Assembly (NCBI RefSeq): GCF_000518265.1
Contig: NZ_JADG01000004.1
Location: 186,001-250,000, forward strand
DNA: 64,000 bases
Source: Actinomadura oligospora ATCC 43269
GTDB lineage: Bacteria; Actinomycetota; Actinomycetes; Streptosporangiales; Streptosporangiaceae
Direction: 5' to 3'
Part shown: positions 1 through 7,748 of the stretch, piece by piece
Layout: each line of letters begins with the position of its first letter
How positions within the stretch are numbered: the first letter of the stretch is position 1
Made by a program: the position numbers and the translations under genes
The notes under the pieces: generated by a model
The model's database searches: none
The model's input: the letters and a program-made list of their open reading frames with translations, nothing else
Told to the model about the DNA's origin: nothing

Positions 1-36
1 CGGGCCCGGCCGGTGCAGCTGCTGCTTGCGGCTCAT
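1..36 (-). CDS. possible 5' end of an unidentified gene
   Basis: An ATG at 36 reading left gives 12 codons (MSRKQQLHRPGP) before the window ends. A G-rich stretch (TTGGGGGC) lies just upstream and could serve as a ribosome site. In Streptomyces the genes after nusB are bldD and pyrR, but these residues match neither start, so the identity is unknown. Too short to be sure it is coding. Confidence 0.2.
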   Translation of the reverse strand, partial: MSRKQQLHRPGP

Positions 37-121
37 GCCCCCAACCTAGACGTCCTGTCGGACATTTCACCCGCTCAGGGCGGGTGCGCGGGCCCGGTCG
101 CGGGTGCGGCCGGGACTTCGG

Positions 122-895
122 TCAGGGGCGTTCGGCGACCAGGTGCAGCTGGGTCGCCAGCTCGCGCAGGACGGGGTGGACGGACGCGGCGCGCTCCAGG
201 GCGACCAGGCCCTCGGCGGCGCCCGCCTCGTCCAGCAGTGCGCTCGGGACGAGGTCGGCGAAGATCCGGACGCCGTGCGTCTCGCGGGCGGTGAGGCCCG
301 CCCCGGCGGCCAGCTCGGCGAGCGACTCGCGGGTGAAGCGGCGCGGCATCCGGTCGTGCTCGCCCCAGCGTCCGTCCGGGTCGGTCAGGACCTGCCGGGC
401 GTCGTCGAAGCGCCCGGCGGCGGCCCGGTGCAGCGCGGCGGCGATCTGCCCCGCGACCAGCACGCTGACCGCCCCGCCTGGCCGGACGACCCGGGTCAGC
501 GCGTGCATCGCGGCGGCAGGGTCGTCCACGAACTCCAGGACGCTGTGGCACAGCACCAGGTCGGCGGAGGACTCGCCGAGGACCTCCGGAAGGTCGCCCG
601 CGTCGCCCTGGATGGCGTGGACGGACACGCCCGCCTCGGCGGCGCGCCGTTCGAGCGCGGCGAGCGCGTCGGGGCTGGCGTCCACCACGGTCACGCGGTG
701 GCCGAGCTCGGCGAGCGGCACGGCGAACCCGCCGGTGCCGCCGCCGACGTCCACCACGTCGCACGGGCCCTGCCCGGCCACGCGGGCGAGCACCTCGCGC
801 AGGACGTCCCACAGGACGGCGCCGCGCACCCGGCCGCCACCGCGGCTCCGCCAGGTCTGCTGGGCGGGCACGGCCGCCCCCCTCTCACCGGTCAT
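122..895 (-). CDS. class I SAM-dependent methyltransferase
   Basis: 257 aa. It should transfer a methyl group from S-adenosylmethionine to an unknown substrate in the cytoplasm. Motif I is VVDVGGGTGGFAVP (about residues 47-60), followed by VVDAS at the end of beta-2 (ribose-binding Asp) and the motif IV/post-motif region ADLVLCHSVLEFV. The C-terminal third, with RRFTRESLAELAAGAG, resembles the substrate domain of small-molecule methyltransferases such as SmtA/CmoA-like proteins. It lies downstream of nusB on the same strand after 127 bp, where Streptomyces has bldD. Fold is clear; substrate is not inferable. Confidence 0.8.
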   Translation of the reverse strand: MTGERGAAVPAQQTWRSRGGGRVRGAVLWDVLREVLARVAGQGPCDVVDVGGGTGGFAVPLAELGHRVTVVDASPDALAALERRAAEAGVSVHAIQGDAGDLPEVLGESSADLVLCHSVLEFVDDPAAAMHALTRVVRPGGAVSVLVAGQIAAALHRAAAGRFDDARQVLTDPDGRWGEHDRMPRRFTRESLAELAAGAGLTARETHGVRIFADLVPSALLDEAGAAEGLVALERAASVHPVLRELATQLHLVAERP

Positions 896-1022
896 GTCCC
901 CCCACCCTAGGCCCCGGCCTCCGCTTCACCACGCCCACATCACCCTTTGCGGCCCGTCCGCATCCAACGGCGTACGGGCCCGGCGGGCGAGGTGGGGCGT
1001 GAACGGTGTCAGGCCGGGACGG

Positions 1023-1439
1023 TCAGACGGACAGGGACGGCTTCAGCTGCTGGATGCGGGCGAGCAGGCCGTTGACGAACCGCGGGGACTCGTCGGTGGA
1101 CAGCTCGGTCGCGAGCGACACCGCCTCGCTCACCGCGACGCCGTCCGGGACGTCGTCCACCCAGAGCAGCTCGAACATGCCCATGCGCAGGATGTTGCGG
1201 TCCACGACCGGCATGCGGTCGAGGGTCCAGCCGGTCGCGTAGGTCGAGATGAGCTCGTCGATCCGCTCGGCGTGCGCCTGGACACCCTCGACGATCCGCA
1301 CGGCGTGCGGGTACTCGGCGAGTTCGCCCTGGTTCGGACGGCCGCGCTGCTCGAGGACCTCGGTGGGCCTCTCCTCGCGCAGCTCGGCCGCGAACAGCAC
1401 GTCCAGGGCGAGCTTGCGCGCCTTGGTCCTGGCCGCCAT
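1023..1439 (-). CDS. nusB: transcription antitermination factor NusB
   Basis: 138 aa, the usual NusB length. With S10 (NusE) it binds boxA RNA and supports antitermination in rRNA operons. The N-terminal RTKARKLALDVLFAAEL is the conserved arginine-rich RNA-contacting helix, and MPVVDRNILRMGMFELL and FVNGLLARI are the family's C-terminal signatures. The ATG overlaps the efp stop by one base (TGATG), so the two are translationally coupled. efp-nusB order is conserved in actinobacteria. Confidence 0.96.
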   Translation of the reverse strand: MAARTKARKLALDVLFAAELREERPTEVLEQRGRPNQGELAEYPHAVRIVEGVQAHAERIDELISTYATGWTLDRMPVVDRNILRMGMFELLWVDDVPDGVAVSEAVSLATELSTDESPRFVNGLLARIQQLKPSLSV

Positions 1440-1996
1440 CAGGCCCGGCCGAGGTACTCGCCGGAGCGGGTGTCGACCTTGATCTTCTCACCCGTGGTGA
1501 TGAACAGCGGGACCTGGACCTCGGCGCCGGTCTCCAGGGTGGCGGGCTTGGAGCCGCCGGTGGAGCGGTCGCCCTGCAGGCCGGGCTCGGTCTCGGCGAT
1601 CTGCAGGACCACGGCGGCGGGAAGCTCGACGTAGAGCGGGTTGCCCTCGTTGAAGGCGATCATCGCCTTCTGCTCGGGCAGCATGTACTTGGCGGCGTCG
1701 CCCACCACGGCGGCCTCGATGTGCGGCTGCTCGTAGGTCTCGGTGTCCATGAAGATGAAGGCGTCGCCCTCGCGGTACAGGTACTGCATGTCCCGCTTGT
1801 CGACGGAGGCGACCTCCACCTTGCTGCCCGCGTTGAAGGTCTTGTCGATGATCTTGCCCGTGAGCACGTTCTTGATCTTCGTGCGGACGAACGCGGGGCC
1901 CTTGCCGGGCTTGACGTGCTGGAACTCCTGAACGGTCCAGAGGCCGTTGTCCATCTTCAGCGTCATGCCGTTCTTCAGGTCGTTCGTCGTCGCCAC
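1439..1996 (-). CDS. efp: translation elongation factor P
   Basis: 185 aa, full length. EF-P binds between the P and E sites and relieves ribosome stalling at polyproline. The N-terminal KOW-like domain carries [12 protein letters not shown]; the loop lysine sits in the actinobacterial PGKGPA context rather than the proteobacterial PGKGQA. The OB domains follow, ending with [20 protein letters not shown], the classic EF-P C-terminal signature. It lies 45 bp downstream of pepQ and overlaps nusB by one base, so the three probably form one transcript. No EpmA/EpmB modification genes are visible nearby. Confidence 0.97.
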   Translation of the reverse strand: MATTNDLKNGMTLKMDNGLWTVQEFQHVKPGKGPAFVRTKIKNVLTGKIIDKTFNAGSKVEVASVDKRDMQYLYREGDAFIFMDTETYEQPHIEAAVVGDAAKYMLPEQKAMIAFNEGNPLYVELPAAVVLQIAETEPGLQGDRSTGGSKPATLETGAEVQVPLFITTGEKIKVDTRSGEYLGRA

Positions 1997-2041
1997 AGGT
2001 GTTCTCCCGCTCGGCGGACCCCGCCTCGTCCGCCGGGTCGG

Positions 2042-3121
2042 CTAGAGGACGATCAGGTCCTTGGTCGTCTTGGTGAGGAGCTCCGGCCCGCCCGTCCGCG
2101 CCACGAGCGTGTCCTCGATGCGGACACCGCCCCGGCCGGCGAGGTAGACCCCCGGCTCGGCGGTGATCGGAACTCGATCCACCAGCTTACCGGTCGCGCG
2201 GGAGCTCATGAGCGGAGCCTCGTGGATCTCCAGCCCGACGCCGTGCCCGAGGCCGTGGGTGAAGTCGTCGCCGAACCCGGCCTCGCCGATCATGTCCCGG
2301 GCGGCGGCGTCGACGGCGCTGTACACGGCGCCGGGGACGGCCGCCTCGACGGCGGCCCGCTGGGCGCGGCGGACCAGCTCGTACAGGTCGCGCTGCCAGT
2401 CGGAGGGCGTGCCGACCGCGACGGTGCGCGTCATGTCGGCGTGGTAGCCCCCGACCAGCGCGCCGAAGTCGAAGGTGACCAGGTCGCCGTTGGCCAGCTC
2501 GCGGGCGCCCGGCGAGTGGTGCGGGATCGCGCCGTTCGGCCCGGAGGCGACGATGGTGTCGAACGCCAGGCCGTCCGCGCCGAAGTCGATCATGTGGCGG
2601 TCGAGCTCGACGGCCAGGGCGCGCTCGGTGATCCCCGGGCGGATCGACGGCAGCAGCGCCTCGAACGCCTCGTCGGTGATCTCGCAGGCCCGGCGCAGCA
2701 GGTCGATCTCGGACTCGTCCTTGATGACGCGCAGCTCCTCGACCAGGTGGCCGAGGGGTTTGAACGCGATGCCGTGGTCGAGCGCGGCCAGCTCGGCGTG
2801 GTGCTCGACGGTGAGGTCGTGCGCCTCGAAGCCGAGCGTGTCCGCCCCGGCGTCGGCGGCGAGCCCGACGAGCGCGGCGGCCGGGTTCCGGTCGAGCACG
2901 ATCTCCATGTCGGACGCGACCTTTTCGGCCGTCCCGGCGTAGCGTCCGTCCGTGCAGAGCAGGTCCGGACCGTCCACGCGGATGAGCGCGGCGGCGTTCG
3001 AGCTGTGCAGTCCGGTCAGGTAGCGGACGTTGACCGGGCGCGTGACCAGCAGCGCGTCCGCCCCGGCCGCCTCGACGGCCGCGGCCAGCGCCGAACGGCG
3101 CTCGCGTTGTCTCTCCCTCAT
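2042..3121 (-). CDS. pepQ: Xaa-Pro dipeptidase/aminopeptidase, M24 family
   Basis: 359 aa from the ATG at 3121 (MRERQRERRSALAAA); the frame is open upstream, but that part is low-complexity and overlaps the promoter of the divergent amine oxidase. It should cleave X-Pro bonds with a two-metal centre. The creatinase-like N-domain is followed by the pita-bread fold with metal ligands in DFGALVGGYHADMTRT (two Asp), HGLGHGVGLEIHEAP (His), EPGVYL and GVRIEDT (two Glu). It is first in the pepQ-efp-nusB block. In Streptomyces the gene directly follows the aro genes; here 6 kb separates them. Confidence 0.93.
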   Translation of the reverse strand: MRERQRERRSALAAAVEAAGADALLVTRPVNVRYLTGLHSSNAAALIRVDGPDLLCTDGRYAGTAEKVASDMEIVLDRNPAAALVGLAADAGADTLGFEAHDLTVEHHAELAALDHGIAFKPLGHLVEELRVIKDESEIDLLRRACEITDEAFEALLPSIRPGITERALAVELDRHMIDFGADGLAFDTIVASGPNGAIPHHSPGARELANGDLVTFDFGALVGGYHADMTRTVAVGTPSDWQRDLYELVRRAQRAAVEAAVPGAVYSAVDAAARDMIGEAGFGDDFTHGLGHGVGLEIHEAPLMSSRATGKLVDRVPITAEPGVYLAGRGGVRIEDTLVARTGGPELLTKTTKDLIVL

Positions 3122-3215
3122 GATCGGACTGTAGACCACCGCGGAACGTGAAGGACTCTCGACTTCCCGGCAGGGGTGTCCTACGGTGTCCCGCACCCTC
3201 CCCCTGGAGCCGCAG

Positions 3216-4697
3216 ATGTCCGCACTCAGTCGTCGCAGGTTGCTCGGCACCGGCGCGCTCGCCGCCGGGGCGACCGTCGCCACCGCCTCCCCCGCGCGCG
3301 CGTCCGTCCCTGGACGCGAGGCGTCCGTCTCGGTGGACGTGGTGGTCGTCGGCGGGGGCCTGTCCGGCCTTACCGCCGCCCGTGATCTGGTCGCCGCCGG
3401 ACGGTCCGTCCTCGTCCTCGAGGCGAGGGAACGGCCCGGCGGACGCGTCTACGGGATGCCGCTCGGGGACGGCACCACCAGCGAGGGCGGCGCGGAGTTC
3501 ATCGGGCCGACGCAGGACCGCATCGCCGCGCTCGCCCAGGACCTGGGCGTCGCGACCTTCCCCACGTACAACGCGGGGAAGAACGTCTACCTGCGTGACG
3601 GCAAGCGCTCCCTGTACGCGACCGACGGCGTGCTCGGGGCCGTCCCGCCGGACTGGGGCGTCATCGACCTGGAGGCCGCGCTGCTGATGCTCGGCGGGAT
3701 GGCCAAGAAGGTCCCGGTCGGCGAGCCCTGGAAGGCGGCGGACGCCGAGGACTGGGACAGCCAGACGTTCCACACCTGGTCGCGGGCGCACTCGCTGAGC
3801 GCGGGCGCGCGGTTCCTGATGGACGAGTTCGTGTCGTCCACGCTGTCGGCGCGGTCGAAGGACGTGTCGCTGCTCTACGTCCTGAACTACATCGCGTCGG
3901 CGGGCAACGAGTCCAACGCCGGGACGGTGGACCGGCTCATCAACACCAAGGGCGGCGGCCAGGAGTCGCGGTTCGTGGGCGGCTCGCAGGAGGTGCCCGT
4001 CCGGCTCGCGGCCCGGCTCGGCGACAGGATCCGGTACAACGCGCCGGTCCGGTCGATCGGCGTGGACGGCGGGACGGTCACCGTGACGGCGGACGGCCTG
4101 ACGGTCGCGTGCAGGCGCGTGGTGGTCGCGATGTCCCCGGCGATCGCTAACAGGATCGACTACTCGCCGGGCCTGCCCGCGGCCCGTGCCCAGCTCATGC
4201 AGCGCTTCCCGATGGGCTCGATCGCCAAGTTCGTGGCCGTCTACGACACGCCGTTCTGGCGCGCGGACGGCCTGACCGGGCAGGCCGTGGCCGACGGCGG
4301 CGCGATCGACGCGACCTTCGACAACAGCCCGCCGGACGGCTCGCGCGGCGTCCTGATGGGCTTCATGAACCAGTCGAACATCCGCGCGCTGGACGGGTCG
4401 TCCGCAGACGACGTCCGGGCGGCGGGGCTGGCGTCCTTCGCCGCGCTGTTCGGCGACAAGGCGAAGTCGCCGGTGCGGACCGCGTTCCAGCGGTGGGACA
4501 ACGAGGTCTGGAGCGGCGGCGGGCCGGTCGGCATCGCGCCGCCCGGCGTCCTCACCGGGTTCGGCCCGGCGCTCCGCGCGCCGTGCGGGCCCGTCCACTG
4601 GGCGGGCACGGAGACGTCCACCTTCTGGACGGGCTACATGGACGGCGCCGTCCGCTCCGGCGAGCGGGTGGCGCGGGAGGTCGACGCCGTCCTCTAG
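3216..4697 (+). CDS. Tat-exported flavin monoamine oxidase family protein
   Basis: 493 aa. An FAD-dependent oxidase that should deaminate an amine with release of peroxide outside the membrane. The start is ATG 3216, because GGAG at 3206-3209 is correctly spaced and the result is a clean twin-arginine signal (SRRRLLGTG, then an Ala-rich segment ending ARASVPG). A GTG at 3186 is also in frame. The Rossmann FAD motif VVVVGGGLSGLTAARDL and the GG-doublet ERPGGRV are intact, and the C-terminal VHWAGTETSTFWTGYMDGA is the FAD-binding signature of the MAO family. It is divergent from pepQ and convergent with the LLM gene across a 30-bp palindrome. Confidence 0.92.
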   Translation: MSALSRRRLLGTGALAAGATVATASPARASVPGREASVSVDVVVVGGGLSGLTAARDLVAAGRSVLVLEARERPGGRVYGMPLGDGTTSEGGAEFIGPTQDRIAALAQDLGVATFPTYNAGKNVYLRDGKRSLYATDGVLGAVPPDWGVIDLEAALLMLGGMAKKVPVGEPWKAADAEDWDSQTFHTWSRAHSLSAGARFLMDEFVSSTLSARSKDVSLLYVLNYIASAGNESNAGTVDRLINTKGGGQESRFVGGSQEVPVRLAARLGDRIRYNAPVRSIGVDGGTVTVTADGLTVACRRVVVAMSPAIANRIDYSPGLPAARAQLMQRFPMGSIAKFVAVYDTPFWRADGLTGQAVADGGAIDATFDNSPPDGSRGVLMGFMNQSNIRALDGSSADDVRAAGLASFAALFGDKAKSPVRTAFQRWDNEVWSGGGPVGIAPPGVLTGFGPALRAPCGPVHWAGTETSTFWTGYMDGAVRSGERVAREVDAVL

Positions 4698-4705
4698 AGC
4701 GACTT

Positions 4706-4735
4706 CGAGCGCCCGCCCGGCCGGGCGGGCGCTCG
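4706..4735. terminator. perfect 30-bp palindrome, bidirectional terminator
   Basis: Arms CGAGCGCCCGCCCGG and its exact complement meet without a spacer between the convergent amine oxidase and LLM genes (stops at 4697 and 4748). There is no T-run on either side, as is usual in high-GC actinobacteria. Confidence 0.8.
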
Positions 4736-4747
4736 GTCAGGCGCGGG

Positions 4748-5794
4748 TCAGACCTCTTCGGCCATCTTCTTGATCTTCTCGATCAGGGCGAGGCGGCCCT
4801 TGTGGTCGCCCGCGATGGGGGCGACGTTCAGGGTGGTGACGCCGGACTCCTTCATCGCGGCGAGGCGCTCGCGGACGTGGCCCTCGCTGCCGATGAGGGA
4901 CATCTTCTCGAGGAGCTCGTAGGGGACCTTCGCGGCGGCCTCGTCCTTCTTGCCGGCGAGGTAGAGGTCCTGGATCTCCTCGGCCTCCTTCTCCCAGCCG
5001 TAGCGGCGGCAGAGGTTGTTGTAGAAGTTCTTGCCCTTGGCGCCCATGCCGCCGATGTACAGGGCGGCCATCGGACGGCCGAACTCCAGGAAGTCCTGGA
5101 CGTCGTCGCCGATGGCGAGGTGCGCCTGGCCGACGACGTCCAGCTCGCCGAGGGCCGGGTCGCGCTTGGCCTTCCCGGCCGCCAGGGCCTCGCCCCAGAC
5201 GTCCTTGGCCTTCTCCGGGAGGTAGAAGATCGGCTCCCAGCCGTTGGCGATCTCGGCGGTCATCTCGACGTTCTTCGGGCCGATCGCGGCGATGAGGACC
5301 GGGATGTCCGGACGCACCGGGTGGTTGATGATCTTCAGCGGCTTGCCGAGACCGGTGCCCTGCCCCTCGGGGAGCGGGATGTTGTAGTGCGTGCCCTCGT
5401 GCTGGAGGCGCTCGCGCCGCCAGACCTTGCGGCAGATGTCGACGATCTCGCGCGTCCGGCCGAGGGGTGCGGTGTAGGGGACGCCGTGGAAGCCCTCGAT
5501 GACCTGCGGGCCGGACGCGCCGATGCCGAGGGTGAACCGGCCCTCGGACACGTAGTCGAGCCCGGCGGCGGTCATCGCCATCAGGGTCGGCGTGCGGGAG
5601 TAGATCTGGAGGATGCCGGACGCGATCTCCAGCCGCTCGGTCTTCGCCGCGATGTAGCCGAGCTGGCTCACCGCGTCGAAGCTGTACGCCTCGGCGACGT
5701 AGACGATGTCGAGGCCGGCCTTCTCGTAGTCGGCCAGCTCGGCGACCGTCTCCTTGAAGCCGCCCGAGTAGTTCAGGGCCATCCCGATGCGCAT
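4748..5794 (-). CDS. LLM class F420-dependent oxidoreductase
   Basis: 348 aa. Luciferase-like monooxygenase fold; actinobacterial members usually use reduced F420 to reduce or oxidise lipid-derived or xenobiotic substrates. Start at ATG 5794 (MRIGMALNYSGGF), because GGAAGG at 5809-5804 lies nine bases upstream; an ATG at 5803 abuts that site and a GTG lies at 5812. Seen: ASGILQIYSRTPTLMAM, SEGRFTLGIGASGPQV and the C-terminal IGSEGHVRERL, all typical of F420-LLM proteins. It is third in a thioesterase-hydratase-LLM run (66 bp from the hydratase), so it probably works on a related acyl compound. Confidence 0.9.
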   Translation of the reverse strand: MRIGMALNYSGGFKETVAELADYEKAGLDIVYVAEAYSFDAVSQLGYIAAKTERLEIASGILQIYSRTPTLMAMTAAGLDYVSEGRFTLGIGASGPQVIEGFHGVPYTAPLGRTREIVDICRKVWRRERLQHEGTHYNIPLPEGQGTGLGKPLKIINHPVRPDIPVLIAAIGPKNVEMTAEIANGWEPIFYLPEKAKDVWGEALAAGKAKRDPALGELDVVGQAHLAIGDDVQDFLEFGRPMAALYIGGMGAKGKNFYNNLCRRYGWEKEAEEIQDLYLAGKKDEAAAKVPYELLEKMSLIGSEGHVRERLAAMKESGVTTLNVAPIAGDHKGRLALIEKIKKMAEEV

Positions 5795-5860
5795 GCCCGG
5801 CATCCTTCCCACAGACGAACCGAATCAGGTTCTGTTGGACGTAACGTAGCGGTTGGGGGC

Positions 5861-6529
5861 TTACTCCGGCAGGGCCGGGCCCCGCAGCGCGGCGATCACC
5901 GGCTTGTAGAGCTCCACGCGGATCGCCTTCACGGTCTTCCCGTTCTTGCCCGCGAGGGACGCGGCGAGTTCGATCGCGGCGGGCAGGACGCCCGCCTCCT
6001 CGGCCGTCCGCTGGACGATCCCGGCCTCGCGGGCCTGCTCGGCGGCGTACCGGCGTCCGGTGAGCATCGCCTCGTGCGCGACCGGCGGGGTCAGGCGGCC
6101 CCGGATCAGGGCGTTCATGCCGGGCGTGAAGCTCATCCCGAGGTCGACCTCGGGCAGGCAGAAGTAGCCGCGGTCGCCGCGCATGACCGCGAAGTCCTGG
6201 GCGAGCGCGAGCATCGCGCCGCCCGCGAAGGCGTGCCCGTTGACCGCGGCCACGGTCGGGGCGGGGAGCTCCAGGAACCGCGCGTACAGCGCGTTCACCG
6301 ACTCCAGGTAGGGGACGAACTCCTCCTGGTGCGCGCCGAGCCACTCCAGGTCCAGGCCGTTGGAGTAGAACTTCCCGGCGCCGGTGGTGACGAGCGCCTT
6401 CGGGCCCCCGGCGGCCTCGACCTCGGCGAGCGCGTCGTTGGCGGCGGCGAGGAAGTCGGGGTGGAAGCGGTTCTCGCCCGCGTCCATCCGCAGGACGAAG
6501 ACATCGCCCTCGCGCTTGAGTTCAATCAC
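5861..6529 (-). CDS. enoyl-CoA hydratase/isomerase family protein
   Basis: 222 aa, short for crotonases and similar in length to delta3-delta2 enoyl-CoA isomerases. It should act on an enoyl-CoA. The oxyanion-hole segment is AVNGHAFAGGAMLALAQDF and the acidic catalytic region YFCLPEVDLGMSF keeps one Glu; TTGAGKFYSNGLDLEWL is the CoA-binding loop. It lacks the long C-terminal helices of full hydratases. It lies 36 bp after the thioesterase and 66 bp before the LLM oxidoreductase, suggesting one transcript under the operators at 7038-7111. Confidence 0.88.
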   Translation of the reverse strand: MIELKREGDVFVLRMDAGENRFHPDFLAAANDALAEVEAAGGPKALVTTGAGKFYSNGLDLEWLGAHQEEFVPYLESVNALYARFLELPAPTVAAVNGHAFAGGAMLALAQDFAVMRGDRGYFCLPEVDLGMSFTPGMNALIRGRLTPPVAHEAMLTGRRYAAEQAREAGIVQRTAEEAGVLPAAIELAASLAGKNGKTVKAIRVELYKPVIAALRGPALPE

Positions 6530-6565
6530 GGAGTTCTCCCGTCCGGAAGGGTGGTCGACCGAACC

Positions 6566-7051
6566 CTACTGCTCGGTAACGGACGGGAAGACCATGCAGG
6601 TGGTCGTCCCGTGCGCGACCAGCTTCCCGTTCTCGTCCACGATGCGGCCCTCGGCGGTCGCGACCCGCCGTCCGACGTGGATCGTCGTCCCCTCGCAGGT
6701 CAGCCGTCCACCCTCGATCGGCACCGCGCGGACGAAGTTGACCTTGAGCTCCAGCGTCGTGTAGCCCGCGCCCTCGGGCAGCGTGGTGTGGACGGCGCAG
6801 CTCATCGCCGAGTCCAGCAGCGTGGACAGGACGCCGCCGTGGACCGTCCCGAGGGGGTTGCTGAATTTGGGATCGGGCGTCAGCCCGAACACCACGCGGC
6901 CGGGCTCGAGCGTCTCGGCGGTCATGCCCAGCAGCGCGCCGACGCCGATCCCCGTCTCGGCGCCCATGTTGATCGCCTGCTTGAGCTGCTCCAGTCCCGC
7001 GGTCACCCGTCCACCCTCCAGCGTGCGTCCGACGGCTATGACGACCGTCAT
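6566..7051 (-). CDS. PaaI-type hotdog thioesterase
   Basis: 161 aa. Hotdog-fold acyl-CoA thioesterase, acting in the cytoplasm on aromatic or medium-chain acyl-CoA. The signature NPLGTVHGGVLSTLLDSAMS with the HGG turn is at about residues 65-85. The rest of the domain, including LKVNFVRAVPIEGGRL and VGRRVATAEGRI, is intact. The start ATG at 7051 lies inside the first operator copy (7038-7051), so binding there should block the promoter region or very early elongation. It heads the minus-strand operon with the hydratase and LLM genes. Confidence 0.9.
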   Translation of the reverse strand: MTVVIAVGRTLEGGRVTAGLEQLKQAINMGAETGIGVGALLGMTAETLEPGRVVFGLTPDPKFSNPLGTVHGGVLSTLLDSAMSCAVHTTLPEGAGYTTLELKVNFVRAVPIEGGRLTCEGTTIHVGRRVATAEGRIVDENGKLVAHGTTTCMVFPSVTEQ

Positions 7052-7111
7052 GCTCCAGGGTCACTATGACGATCGTCATGGTCAACCCGGGAAGCTTATG
7101 ATGAATGTCAT
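7038..7111. promoter_or_regulatory. three-copy TetR operator region
   Basis: Three 14-bp inverted repeats lie in the divergent gap: ATGACGACCGTCAT at 7038-7051, the perfect palindrome ATGACGATCGTCAT at 7066-7079, and ATGATGAATGTCAT at 7098-7111. Centres are 28 and 32 bp apart, about three helical turns. The outer copies touch the thioesterase start and the region just before the TetR start at 7122. Binding by the adjacent TetR protein is inferred. Confidence 0.8.
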
Positions 7112-7121
7112 AATCGCTGGT

Positions 7122-7691
7122 ATGGGTACCGACAGCCGTGAACGCATGGTGCGCAGCGCCGCCTATCTCTTCCGCGAGCGCGGCTACTCCGGGACGGGTT
7201 TCCGGGACGTCATCGCGCACAGCGGCGCGCCGCGCGGCTCGATCTACCACCACTTCCCCGGCGGCAAGGTGCAGCTCGCCGAGGAGGCCGTCCACTACGC
7301 GGGCGAGTTCCTCAACTCGGGCATCCAGGTCGCCGTGGAGAGCGGCGACGCCGCCTCGGCCGTGGACGCCTTCGTCGGCTGGTGGCGCGGCGTCCTGGTG
7401 AAGAGCGAGTTCCGCGCGGGGTGCCCGGTCGTCGCGGTGACCGTCGAGTCCCACGAGGACGCCCCGCAGCTGATCAAGGCCGCCGCCGAGGCGTTCACCC
7501 GCTGGCAGGACACCCTCGCCACCGGCCTGGAGAACGCGGGCGCCTCCCCCGCCCGCGCCGCCCGCCTCGCCACCCTGATCGTCTCCGCCGTCGAGGGCGC
7601 CACGATCCTCTGCCGCGCCGAACGCGACCTGCGCCCCCTCGACGCCGTCGTCGCCGAGCTCAAGGAACTCGCCCGCACCGCCGTCGACTGA
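7122..7691 (+). CDS. TetR/AcrR family repressor
   Basis: 189 aa from ATG 7122 (MGTDSRERMVRSAAYLF); in-frame ATGs at 7098 and 7101 would put the third operator inside the gene, so the later start is preferred. The N-terminal HTH reads FRDVIAHSGAPRGSIYHHFPGG, with the family's Y-x-H-F turn. The C-terminal ligand domain, with GCPVVAVTVE and ARLATLIVSAVEGA, resembles the LmrA/YxaF branch. It is divergent from the thioesterase-hydratase-LLM operon and very likely represses both itself and that operon until an acyl-type ligand binds. Confidence 0.92.
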   Translation: MGTDSRERMVRSAAYLFRERGYSGTGFRDVIAHSGAPRGSIYHHFPGGKVQLAEEAVHYAGEFLNSGIQVAVESGDAASAVDAFVGWWRGVLVKSEFRAGCPVVAVTVESHEDAPQLIKAAAEAFTRWQDTLATGLENAGASPARAARLATLIVSAVEGATILCRAERDLRPLDAVVAELKELARTAVD

Positions 7692-7748
7692 CGCGGGGCG
7701 TTCACCCGCAGGGTGCGGAGGACGGCGTCGAGGGGGGCGTTGAGCAGG

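Noticed and set aside
122..895. bldD at the position expected after nusB
   Set aside because: The gene here is a methyltransferase with a clear SAM motif and no HTH.
1721..3151. 476-codon plus-strand frame opposite efp and pepQ
   Set aside because: No motif, no ribosome site; it is the complement of conserved genes.
4493..7069. 858-codon plus-strand frame across the LLM, hydratase and thioesterase genes
   Set aside because: Composition is Arg/Gly/Ala/Val-rich without motifs, and it mirrors three genes with clear family signatures on the other strand.
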